From: Pseudomonadota bacterium
GTDB taxonomy: Bacteria > Bdellovibrionota > Oligoflexia > Oligoflexales > Oligoflexaceae
NCBI GenBank assembly: GCA_029556045.1
Contig: JAKQGS010000220.1
Location: 1-13,067, forward strand
Reading direction: 5' to 3'
DNA: 13,067 nt
In this document: positions 1-7,097 of the stretch, piece by piece
How the letters are laid out: each line of letters opens with the position of its first letter
Numbering within the stretch: position 1 is the first letter of the stretch
Program-made: the position numbers and the translations under genes
The notes under the pieces: model-generated
What the model saw: only the letters and a program-made list of their open reading frames with translations
Told to the model about the DNA's origin: nothing
Database searches by the model: none

Positions 1-146
1 AGGTGGAGTCCGGCCTGGAAAATCTCACACCACCAACGGTGGCCGAAGCGGATTTTCTCAAGGCGATGCATGCGGATCCTCACGAACGGCTGGCCTGCCA
101 GTGTCGGATCATGGGTCCGGTGACGGTGCAAGTCCCGTCCCCTTGA
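1..146 (+). CDS. [2Fe-2S] ferredoxin, C-terminal fragment (5' end outside window)
   Basis: The frame starting at base 3 is open from the window edge to a TGA at 144-146 and encodes 47 residues. The reading contains ERLACQCRIMGPVTVQVP near its end. This matches the C-terminal part of plant/adrenodoxin-type [2Fe-2S] ferredoxins, where an R-L-x-C-Q stretch carries the fourth cluster-ligating cysteine and is followed by a beta strand of alternating valines. The other three cysteine ligands would lie upstream of the window and cannot be checked. The acidic helix before it (around A-E-A-D-F-L) also fits the family. Such proteins carry single electrons to oxidoreductases in the cytoplasm. The gene converges on the dprE2-like gene with only 12 bases between the stops, and no terminator is visible there. 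Confidence comes from this one motif region. Confidence 0.75.
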   Translation, partial: VESGLENLTPPTVAEADFLKAMHADPHERLACQCRIMGPVTVQVPSP

Positions 147-158
147 AATTCATCATTC

Positions 159-917
159 TCAGAGGGAAAGCCGTTTAAACACCACCTCCGGGATCAGGCG
201 GATGATCAGCATGATATAGCGCCAGAACCACGGCAGATACACCGTATGACACCCGTGGGCAATCGCACGCACAATGCCGTGGGCCACCACCTCTGGCTGC
301 ACAAACAGCACTCCCTGTTTGAGGTGCGCCGTCATCGGGGTGGACACAAAACCCGGTTTGATGTTGACCACCGCCACACCATGGCGAAACAGGCGCCCTC
401 GCAATCCATCCACAAACACCGACAGTGCTCCCTTGGCGGCCCCATAAACATAGTTGGAGGGCCGTCCCCGATCGCCCGCCACCGAAGTGATCACGGCGAG
501 GGTGCCCTGACCCTGCCGTTCCATCACCGGTGTCAGCAGCGCCAGCAGCGACATGTGGCTGATGGCATTGTCTCGCATGACGTCCGCCAGCAGAGCGGGT
601 TGCACGGAAGCGGTTTCCTGATCCCCGAGGGTACCGTGGGCCAGCAGTACCACGTCCAACCGCTTGGCGTCCGCCGTCAGACGCTGGATCAAAGCCTCGT
701 GTTGTTCTATTTGGCTCAGATCCTGTTGCATCGACTGAACGGAGGCAGCTCCCACCACTTTAAGATGGGCCTGCAGACGTTCCAGTTTGGCGGCGGATCG
801 TCCAACCAGAACCAGGTGGTTCTGCTGTCGGGCATAGATCTCCGCGCAGGCGGCGGCGATGGCGGACGTGGCGCCGATGATCACGATGGTACGGGACGAT
901 GGGGTGGATTTGGTCAC
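159..917 (-). CDS. dprE2: DprE2-like SDR reductase (decaprenylphospho-2-keto-arabinofuranose reductase)
   Basis: This is a short-chain dehydrogenase/reductase of 252 residues, the usual length for DprE2. The N-terminal nucleotide-binding loop is GATSAIA (residues 15-21), a DprE2-style variant of the classical TGxxxGxG. The active site has S145 (ITSVAG) and Y158-GAA-K162, the YxxxK catalytic pair. In mycobacteria DprE2 reduces the 2'-keto polyprenyl-phosphoryl sugar made by DprE1, giving polyprenyl-phosphoryl-D-arabinofuranose at the cytoplasmic membrane. The C-terminus (about 230-250) is hydrophobic and basic, which fits membrane association. The start is GTG at 915-917. It overlaps the dprE1 stop in a GTGA four-base overlap, and a GGAGG sits 11 bases upstream within dprE1, so translation is probably coupled. 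It is the last gene of the - strand run. An unrelated SDR is possible, but the dprE1 neighbour makes this unlikely. Confidence 0.87.
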   Translation of the reverse strand: MTKSTPSSRTIVIIGATSAIAAACAEIYARQQNHLVLVGRSAAKLERLQAHLKVVGAASVQSMQQDLSQIEQHEALIQRLTADAKRLDVVLLAHGTLGDQETASVQPALLADVMRDNAISHMSLLALLTPVMERQGQGTLAVITSVAGDRGRPSNYVYGAAKGALSVFVDGLRGRLFRHGVAVVNIKPGFVSTPMTAHLKQGVLFVQPEVVAHGIVRAIAHGCHTVYLPWFWRYIMLIIRLIPEVVFKRLSL

Positions 918-2257
918 GGATTAACGCGCCTCCAAAAAGACGATGAAAAATGGGGATCAAGCCAGGCCTTCATGTGTTGAGCCTGCGGATAGTAACGGGC
1001 AAAAGCCGCGGGTGACATGGTGGCATCTTTGGCGGGATAGACCCGTCCATCGGCGGATAACACCTGGTCTTCCAGTTGCCGCAACAGGGTGAGGGTCTCG
1101 TCGCCGCGGTTGGCAAAATCCATGGCGATGGTGATACCCCGCATGGGAAACGACAACAATCCCGGCGATATCATGGGGCCAAACTTTTTAGCGACGGTTA
1201 AAAACGAAGCCCGTCCTGATGCGGCGACGGTTTCCAGTAGCCGGACAACCGCCGCCTCCCGCCCCATTGGGATAACAAACTGAAACTGAAAAAATCCCCG
1301 TCTGCCATAGAGGCGATTCCAATTGTGCACACTGTCCAACGGGTAAAAAAACGGGTCAAAGTGCACGGTTTTTCGAGCGTGGCGGGACCACTGCCGGCGA
1401 TAATAGGCTTGATTCATCATTTGGATCGATAGGGGATTTAACACCCATTCTGGCAGATCGCAGGGAAACGGTTTTGCCAGAGCGCGATGAGGGCGGCGAT
1501 CCAGGCGGGGAGTGGCTGCCGCATGATTACCCCGGAAAAATATGCCCCGCCCCAGATGGCGGCCGCGGCTCATATTGTCCATCCAGGCCACCGTGTACTC
1601 AAAATGGGCGTCCGACTCATGGCACAGGGTGAAAAATTCCTCCACATTGCGGAATTTAACCGATTCCACATCGATCCAGGCGTTGGCGATCGGAATCAAT
1701 TTGATTTCCGCCCAGGTGATCAGGCCGGTCAATCCCAGACCTCCAATCGTGGCGGCATATAATTCCGGGTTTTGGCTGTCGCTGCAGACCAGGCGATCCC
1801 CGCTACTGCGCAGAATCTCCAATTGCCGCACGTGGCAGCCGAAGGTGCCGCGGGCATGGTGGTTCTTTCCATGCACATCGTTGGCGATCGCTCCCCCCAC
1901 CGTGACAAACTTGGTGCCAGGGGTGACTGGGAGAAACCAACCGGCCGGCACCACCAGCTGCAGGATTTCTGCCAGGGTTACCCCGGCTTCGCAGGTGAGT
2001 ACCCCGAGATTGTGATCAAACGCCAGAAAGCGGTTCAGGTGGCGGGTGACGATCAGAGTGCCGCCGTCATTCTGACAGGAGTCCCCGTAACTACGTCCCA
2101 GCCCATAGGGCAATAGGGATGGTTCCGCCTCACTCCATGCCCGCAGGTTCACATCGGAGAGCCAATAGGGGGTGATTACCCCCTGGCTTGCTGGCCGGGT
2201 GCGTCCCCAGGATGCTATTCCCGTGCATGTCAGCGATACCCGCTTGCGATCATCCAA
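914..2257 (-). CDS. dprE1: DprE1-like FAD-dependent decaprenylphosphoryl-ribose 2'-oxidase
   Basis: This is an FAD-linked oxidase of the vanillyl-alcohol-oxidase type, 447 residues with the start used here, close to mycobacterial DprE1 (about 460). Residue blocks that match DprE1 are SWGRT near the N-terminus, YGLGRSYGD (51-59), VTVGGAIANDVHGKNHH (118-134), GGLGLTG (172-178), QFQFVIP (324-330), LSFP (368-371) and the catalytic-lysine region PAKD with K410. DprE1 oxidises the 2'-hydroxyl of polyprenyl-phosphoryl-ribose, the first half of the epimerisation to arabinose. The position equivalent to M. tuberculosis Cys387 is Ala379 here. No in-frame ATG fits. TTG at 2255-2257 has an AGGTGG six bases upstream and places the conserved Trp at residue 18, against 16 in M. 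tuberculosis. It overlaps the end of the upstream gene by 28 bases. A longer frame open to 2398 has no family match in its extra part. Confidence 0.9.
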   Translation of the reverse strand: MDDRKRVSLTCTGIASWGRTRPASQGVITPYWLSDVNLRAWSEAEPSLLPYGLGRSYGDSCQNDGGTLIVTRHLNRFLAFDHNLGVLTCEAGVTLAEILQLVVPAGWFLPVTPGTKFVTVGGAIANDVHGKNHHARGTFGCHVRQLEILRSSGDRLVCSDSQNPELYAATIGGLGLTGLITWAEIKLIPIANAWIDVESVKFRNVEEFFTLCHESDAHFEYTVAWMDNMSRGRHLGRGIFFRGNHAAATPRLDRRPHRALAKPFPCDLPEWVLNPLSIQMMNQAYYRRQWSRHARKTVHFDPFFYPLDSVHNWNRLYGRRGFFQFQFVIPMGREAAVVRLLETVAASGRASFLTVAKKFGPMISPGLLSFPMRGITIAMDFANRGDETLTLLRQLEDQVLSADGRVYPAKDATMSPAAFARYYPQAQHMKAWLDPHFSSSFWRRVNP

Positions 2258-3675
2258 ATCAATCCACCTATACCGATCATGATGTAACTGACACGATCCT
2301 TCAGGGCGAAAACCAGGGGATCGGTATGCATTTCGCCGCGGTGAGATTTGAGCCACATGCGGCTGATCCAATAGAGAAGAAACGGACAAACCAGCCACAG
2401 GATCTTCGGATTGCGGTAATGACTGCCCGAGGCCTGTTCACTGCTGATGTAGAGAGCAAAAACCAGAACCGAGATATAACCGGCAGCGGTGCCCAGGCTT
2501 GCCAATTGTGGCAGATCATCGAGACGATAGCCGCGGCGTTTGTTGGCGCTGCGTTTGTGGGCCTCCATCAGAATCAATTCAGAGCAGCGTTTCACCATGG
2601 CGAGGCTCAGGAAGAAAAAAACCGAAAAAGTGAGCAACCAATCCGAAATGCGGATACCGGTGGCGACGCTACCGGCGTATATACGCCAGGTGTACAGGGT
2701 GGCCAGAATCAAAATATCGGCAATCACGATGCGCTTCAGGTGAAACGAATAGACGGTGGTGATGACAAAATACTGCACCAACACCCAAAAAAACTCCGGT
2801 GAAATCCACCAGGCAGCGGCGAATCCCAGTCCAAAACAGATGGGCATCAGGAAAAACCCATACCATAGGGGTAAATCACCGGAGGCGAATGGGCGTTTTT
2901 TATTGTCGGGATGCACTCGGTCCGACTCCAGATCCAGCAGATCGTTCACCAGGTAAACGGAGGAACTCACCAGGGAAAAAGCGATAAAGCCCTGCAATGC
3001 TGCCAGGATCAGAGGGAGTTTGGTGAGATTGTGGGACAGAGCCAGGGGACTCAGGATCAACACGTTTTTGGACCATTGATGCACCCGCACCGCTTTGAGC
3101 ATCAGCAGCACGCGATTTTTTTCGGGCGTAAATACCCGCTCCACCTGAAAGCGGCTTTCCACCCGCGACGTCAGCCACCGGGGAGCATTGACGACGATGG
3201 CCCCCTTGGCCTCCCGCCACACCTGCAGGTCCACCGGTGCATTGCCGGCATAGACATAGTCGTCGTGTCCCAAAAACTCCCGGATAGCCTGGGCTTTGGC
3301 AGTCCCCCGCAGGTTGGTGGTGCGGCTGCCCATGACATCGTCAAAGATCCCCAGGTACTCCGCCACATCCACCGCCATTTCGTGGTGGGATGCGGTAACC
3401 AGGTAGAGGTGACGTCCCATTTTTTTCTGCTCCCGCAGAAAATCCAGAAACTCCTCGTTGTAGGGCAGCGATGAGGCGTCCAACTTGGTGCGTGAGAAAA
3501 TCTGGTATTTGAAGTGGACCTTGCCCCGCAGCAACCAGAACGGGAACAGGATCGCCAAAAACACGTTGTCCCGCAGCAACTGAAAGACGCTTTCGATCAG
3601 CGCGTCGGATTTGATAAGGGTGCCATCCAGGTCCACAAACAGGGGCAGCAGGGAGGCATGGGAGTTGGAACTCAT
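2230..3675 (-). CDS. HAD phosphatase-UbiA prenyltransferase fusion (polyprenyl-phosphoryl-5-phosphoribose synthase type)
   Basis: This is a two-domain protein of 481 residues. Residues 1 to about 180 are a HAD-superfamily phosphatase: DLDGT at 15-19 supplies the nucleophile (D15) and acid/base (D17), VTAS at 93-96 is motif II, and GNAPVD at 144-149 resembles motif IV. Residues from about 190 to the end are a polytopic UbiA-type prenyltransferase with the Mg-diphosphate motif NDLLDLESD at 244-252 (NDxxDxxxD) and a later LKRIVIADILILATLYTWR-type segment. The mycobacterial UbiA relative (Rv3806c) joins PRPP to decaprenyl phosphate, and a separate enzyme then removes the 5-phosphate. Here the fused HAD domain is a natural candidate for that phosphatase, but this is inference. 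The ATG at 3675 has AAGGGTG five bases upstream. The gene starts 10 bases after its upstream neighbour's stop, and its own stop lies inside dprE1. Confidence 0.88.
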   Translation of the reverse strand: MSSNSHASLLPLFVDLDGTLIKSDALIESVFQLLRDNVFLAILFPFWLLRGKVHFKYQIFSRTKLDASSLPYNEEFLDFLREQKKMGRHLYLVTASHHEMAVDVAEYLGIFDDVMGSRTTNLRGTAKAQAIREFLGHDDYVYAGNAPVDLQVWREAKGAIVVNAPRWLTSRVESRFQVERVFTPEKNRVLLMLKAVRVHQWSKNVLILSPLALSHNLTKLPLILAALQGFIAFSLVSSSVYLVNDLLDLESDRVHPDNKKRPFASGDLPLWYGFFLMPICFGLGFAAAWWISPEFFWVLVQYFVITTVYSFHLKRIVIADILILATLYTWRIYAGSVATGIRISDWLLTFSVFFFLSLAMVKRCSELILMEAHKRSANKRRGYRLDDLPQLASLGTAAGYISVLVFALYISSEQASGSHYRNPKILWLVCPFLLYWISRMWLKSHRGEMHTDPLVFALKDRVSYIMIGIGGLIWMIASGYR

Positions 3676-3685
3676 CGGTACACCC

Positions 3686-4717
3686 TTAGTTCAAGGTTTT
3701 GCAGCAACGGAAGCCCAGGTGATAATTGTGATGGCTGTGATCGTCGTTGACCCGCGTGCCATGCCAATAGGGAGCCCGCCACCGGCATTGATCCGGATGG
3801 GCCTGATACTTATCCCAGATGAACCAACTGCCTTTCATCTCTGTCACCCCCAGTTTGGTGCTGCCCTTGGAGGACATTTGGGATTCTTCGAGCGGAAGGT
3901 TCATGTGCTCGGCGGCATTACCATGCTGGTCGTAAACCCCCAGCGAACTTTTGCAGTCGGGGAATGATCCGGCAGGGTAGGTGTTGGAACCACAACGTTT
4001 CCAATCGCCGCCATTGCAATCAGCGGCCTTGGTGCTGTTCTGGCCACACACACCCTTTTGAAACTGTTTGCCGTAGGCCCAAACCTTGTTTTTATCATCG
4101 GCGCTGTTGTGAGCGGCGCGCATGCGTTTAACCGCCGTGTTGGCATCCACTCCTTTGGCCAGTTCAAAACGATAGTCCGCCGGTAACAGGGCTCCGGCGC
4201 AACCGCCCTCCCATTCGTGGGTATCACACATCCGCTTGCCCATGGCCTCGCAGATTTCCGCCGCTTCCTTTGCTTTGACCCACACCACCGGATAATCACA
4301 GGGCACGTTGGGGAATTCAAACTGGTCGATACAGGCCTTGGCCTGCTCCGGTTTTTCTTTCGCGGGATCGTAAAGGGGGGCCATGTATTTGCCGCCGCAT
4401 ATTTTTTCAAAGGCGGGGTTGTCAAAATTCACGCCGGCTTTTTTCGCTTTGTCCTGGCATTCAGTGCGGCTTAGTGGGTGCTTGGTTACGGCGGGATTAC
4501 CCTGTCCCATCCAGGGGGCGCGATCAAAGATCCCTTTCACTTTACTCAGCTGCTCGGGGGACAGTTTATGGATGTCCGCCAGCTCCTTGTAGATGGCTTC
4601 CCGTTGCTCCGCCACGGTTTCGGCGTGTGCGGACGTCTCCCGGCACCACCCTCCGGTCCACATCGCCGCCATCCCCAACACCAAAATTCCACGCAACAAA
4701 CCACCGCGCCTGAGCAT
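3686..4717 (-). CDS. Secreted cysteine-rich protein with formylglycine-generating-enzyme-like (SUMF1/FGE) domain
   Basis: The protein has 343 residues. An N-terminal basic and hydrophobic stretch ends in SAHA (29-32), which suggests a Sec signal peptide cut near residue 32 and export to the periplasm. From about residue 128 the sequence follows the FGE-sulfatase fold: ACIDQFEFPN (128-137), YPVVWVKAKEAAEICEAMGKR (142-162), a THEWEGGCAG block (166-175), YDQHGNAAEHM (262-272) and the terminal GFRCC (335-339). In true FGEs a pair of active-site cysteines near the C-terminus oxidises a sulfatase cysteine. Here the corresponding stretch has only C311 before GFRC, so that chemistry is doubtful. The mature part holds 14 cysteines, which fits disulfide bonding. 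No sulfatase gene is in the window. The ATG at 4717 has AGAGGA about ten bases upstream. Many FGE-like proteins serve as binding or structural domains, and that is the safer reading. Confidence 0.75.
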   Translation of the reverse strand: MLRRGGLLRGILVLGMAAMWTGGWCRETSAHAETVAEQREAIYKELADIHKLSPEQLSKVKGIFDRAPWMGQGNPAVTKHPLSRTECQDKAKKAGVNFDNPAFEKICGGKYMAPLYDPAKEKPEQAKACIDQFEFPNVPCDYPVVWVKAKEAAEICEAMGKRMCDTHEWEGGCAGALLPADYRFELAKGVDANTAVKRMRAAHNSADDKNKVWAYGKQFQKGVCGQNSTKAADCNGGDWKRCGSNTYPAGSFPDCKSSLGVYDQHGNAAEHMNLPLEESQMSSKGSTKLGVTEMKGSWFIWDKYQAHPDQCRWRAPYWHGTRVNDDHSHHNYHLGFRCCKTLN

Positions 4718-4773
4718 AAAGTGCCATCCTCTTCTGTGACCATATCAATCATGAAATGCTACTTATGAGGGTA

Positions 4774-6828
4774 TCATCGTTGGCGGCGGGTCAAAAAGAA
4801 AAAATCACGGTTATCGGGATAACCAATAAAGCGGGGGACGTTGCCCTTAAATCGCTCATCCAACACTTTCATCCCGGCGATGAGGTGCTGCGGCACCGGA
4901 CCCAGCTCTTTGTCATGCTGGTAAACGGCCAGATAAGTATGTTCCAATGCGTTCATATCGAGGTGAAAGCCGTAGCGGCATTGATAGGCTTGAAAGATGC
5001 GAGCCATGGCAGAAGGGGTCACGCTAGAAAAATAGGCGTAGATCAGATATTTTTTTCCCTGATTTTCCTGAAGACAGACCCCCGCCCGCAACGATCGGAA
5101 CTTCATGTCCTGGGATCCCGACCAATTGCCATGGGTCCAGTTGCTCACCAGCTTGCCCGGCAGCGGTTTGCCGGTGGCTTCGTCAAAGTCGATCACCGGG
5201 ACCCCGTTTTGGCGGGCGTGCAGGATCTCGGGAATCCGGACGTCATCCGCCTTGGTCCACGTTTTCATGTCTACGGTGCCGTCTTTCATGATGAGCAGGG
5301 TGGCCAGATGGGGCTGCAGGGTGCTGAAGACCACGCCGTTTTCAATCACCCCGTAGTGACTGCCTTTATTGATCTTGGCCAGTGCCCCCCATCGAAAGGC
5401 GGAATGACTGCGTTTGAAACCGCCGGTGAATGTGGCGGCCACGGTTTTGGTGTCTTCGGGCGTCAGCATGCCGGTCACCACGAGTGGATCGATGGTCCCG
5501 ATACCATCCGGTCCCGGCAGCGTTTTATCCATCACTTCCGGCAGGGTCCGCTCGGACCAGTCCACCCGCGGGTGGTCGGTACCCAGGGCAAATTGCAGAT
5601 TGAACTGACTCAGATCAAAGGCCACCAGGTAACTCAGGGCGGTGTTTTCCACGTTATCAAGTTTTTTCACGATCTGCGGATAGCTGGCCATGATGTCTGC
5701 ATCGATGAATTCCGGTTCTATGACGCTGGTGTAAATCCCAGTCTGTCTTTTGATGGGGACCCATTGACCGACTTTCAGGGGGACGTTTTTAAATTCATCG
5801 GGCAGGGGAAGCCCCAACTCCTTGGGGACCAGGGTGGTGTTCACCGCCTCTGGGCGGATCAGAGCGGCGACCGGCCCGGTGGGTATTTGCGCGGTACCGG
5901 CTCCCTGGCCGTGACCGGCTTCGGCCGTGATGAGGTAAGCGTCCTTATAAACGGTTTCTTTCACAAAGCTGGTGATGGCTTCGCCCCCCCACACTCTTTC
6001 ACGCAGAAACTCCACGATCCATTCTTTAGTGGTGCGATACCCTTCGATGCGATTGCGCAGGTATAGCCGGCCATCACAGAGCGGCACATAGGGTTTGGTG
6101 ACCTCCCGTGCGATCCTTAGCGGAGATTTTTTGCCCCCAGACCATAAAGGGCAGGGCGTTGGTTTGCCATCCGGTCCTGTTAACATCAACCCCTCTTTGA
6201 AGTCTGGAGAAATGCGCACGGCTTGCCGTGTTCCCGCGATGTTCTCCAAATGGTAATAGGCGATGGTATTCTGGATCGGCCATTGGACGCGCAGGACCAT
6301 CCACTTGTTGATGCTCGGGTTCAGATTGGTCAGGGTGACTTTGACTTTGGCATCCCCCTCCTGCCATTCCAGATCATGGAACTGCCGACCCGGCTGGATA
6401 TCGAGAATCGTGAGAGCTCTCTTCGCATGGGGTGTCGCAGGTTTTGGCGTTGCTGGCGTTGCTGGCGTTGCTGGCGGTGGCGGGGTCTCCAGTTCCGTGC
6501 TCGATGTCTGAACGGTTTTGTCCGGGGCAGGCTCCCCCATGGGTTCATCGGGCGCGGGTGCTGACGCAACGGGAGCCTCGGGCGTTGCGCTTGGTTGTGC
6601 CACAACCGGGGCCTTGTCCTCCGGAGCCATCTTGACGTCCGGAGCCGAGTCTTCCCACCGGCTTACAAATTGGATATTGGAGGCTGCGGGATCTGCGGCG
6701 GTGGAGAGTTCTGTGGTGTCTAGAAACAATTCCTGTGCCTGCGCCAGCGACGGGCCAGCCCCCCAGGCGATCACTGCCCATGCCGCCAGCCAGGCGGAAA
6801 ACCAAGGAGAAGCCTCACGGATCTTCAT
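4774..6828 (-). CDS. Secreted phosphodiester-glycosidase-like protein (NAGPA/DUF2233-type C-terminal domain)
   Basis: The protein has 684 residues with the start chosen here. A signal peptide of about 31 residues ends in SLAQA, followed by a Pro/Ala-rich linker (about 65-135). A middle domain (about 137-330) and a further domain (about 350-460) show no family I recognise. Residues about 463-640 resemble phosphodiester glycosidase family proteins: TFTGGFK (467-472) matches the usual NGGFK-like motif, YGVIENGVVF...LLIMKDGTVDMKTW (492-524) matches the glycine-rich strand region, and YGFHLDMN (619-626) matches the LDxN/LDGG element. Known members cleave sugar phosphodiesters such as GlcNAc-1-phosphate caps or cyclic sugar phosphates. 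The start at 6828 is preferred because it gives a clean signal peptide. In-frame ATGs at 6891 and 6927 only add a polar N-terminal extension. It is the first gene of the - strand run, 56 bases ahead of the FGE-like gene. The substrate is unknown. Confidence 0.65.
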   Translation of the reverse strand: MKIREASPWFSAWLAAWAVIAWGAGPSLAQAQELFLDTTELSTAADPAASNIQFVSRWEDSAPDVKMAPEDKAPVVAQPSATPEAPVASAPAPDEPMGEPAPDKTVQTSSTELETPPPPATPATPATPKPATPHAKRALTILDIQPGRQFHDLEWQEGDAKVKVTLTNLNPSINKWMVLRVQWPIQNTIAYYHLENIAGTRQAVRISPDFKEGLMLTGPDGKPTPCPLWSGGKKSPLRIAREVTKPYVPLCDGRLYLRNRIEGYRTTKEWIVEFLRERVWGGEAITSFVKETVYKDAYLITAEAGHGQGAGTAQIPTGPVAALIRPEAVNTTLVPKELGLPLPDEFKNVPLKVGQWVPIKRQTGIYTSVIEPEFIDADIMASYPQIVKKLDNVENTALSYLVAFDLSQFNLQFALGTDHPRVDWSERTLPEVMDKTLPGPDGIGTIDPLVVTGMLTPEDTKTVAATFTGGFKRSHSAFRWGALAKINKGSHYGVIENGVVFSTLQPHLATLLIMKDGTVDMKTWTKADDVRIPEILHARQNGVPVIDFDEATGKPLPGKLVSNWTHGNWSGSQDMKFRSLRAGVCLQENQGKKYLIYAYFSSVTPSAMARIFQAYQCRYGFHLDMNALEHTYLAVYQHDKELGPVPQHLIAGMKVLDERFKGNVPRFIGYPDNRDFFFLTRRQR
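6446..6472. repeat. Three tandem copies of a 9-bp unit in the linker of the glycosidase-like gene
   Basis: GGCGTTGCT occurs three times head to tail (6446, 6455, 6464) and is followed by a near copy, GGCGGTGGC. On the coding - strand it yields the ATP-ATP-ATP part of the proline/alanine-rich linker. The unit length keeps the reading frame, so changes in copy number would only lengthen or shorten the linker. Confidence 0.85.
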
Positions 6829-7097
6829 GCTAAAACTTCTTTGTTTTTCGCTGGTTAGTCCAATCTTAGGTTTTGCTTTTCCTGATTTCATAAATCCGTC
6901 ATAATTTGAAAAATATCCGGTCGCCATTCGTCTCGTCCATGGGGTTGTCGAACCTAAGTGGATCGGACTTAACCTTCACATCGCAAGTGAGCGATTTGTC
7001 TTAATAAATTCTTAGGCAGATTGTGAAATACCGGTAAAAGATTTTGTGAGGCTGGGGTAATGTCATTATTAGATGCAATGAATACAGGGGTTTAATA
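6829..7097. promoter_or_regulatory. Divergent intergenic region between the glycosidase-like gene and the lipoprotein gene
   Basis: These 269 bases separate two diverging genes, so they must hold the promoters of both. A small hairpin, ATCGC-AAGTGA-GCGAT, lies at 6980-6995 and could be an operator or the root of a transcript leader. The hexamer CTTAGG or its complement occurs three times (near 6865, 6953 and 7012). I found no convincing -35/-10 pair for either direction. The part nearest the lipoprotein is A/T-rich (about 7000-7097), as expected for a promoter. Confidence 0.4.

Noticed and set aside
246..980. Open frame of 244 codons on the + strand
   Set aside because: It is antisense to dprE2, which has intact SDR catalytic residues and an overlap with dprE1. 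The + frame gives an unlikely His/Gly-rich protein.
2258..2398. N-terminal extension of dprE1 up to 2398
   Set aside because: The extra 47 residues have no counterpart in DprE1 and lie inside the UbiA coding sequence. The TTG at 2257 fits family length and has a good ribosome site.
2188..2802. Open frame of 204 codons on the + strand
   Set aside because: It is a shadow of the UbiA-HAD and dprE1 genes, with no motif and no plausible ribosome site.
2911..3474. Open frame of 187 codons on the + strand
   Set aside because: It is antisense to the HAD and UbiA domains, with composition typical of a shadow frame.
4756..6066. Long open frame on the + strand (436 codons)
   Set aside because: It lies fully antisense to the glycosidase-like gene, has no family resemblance and is rich in His/Gln/Gly as expected of a shadow frame. 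The - strand frame has a signal peptide and recognisable motifs.
6829..6927. Longer start for the glycosidase-like protein
   Set aside because: Starts at 6927 or 6891 put a polar, lysine-rich stretch before the signal peptide. The start at 6828 gives a normal Sec signal.
7021..7069. Possible -35/-10 pair for the lipoprotein gene (TTTTGT and CATTAT)
   Set aside because: Both boxes match the consensus poorly, so it is not listed as a promoter.
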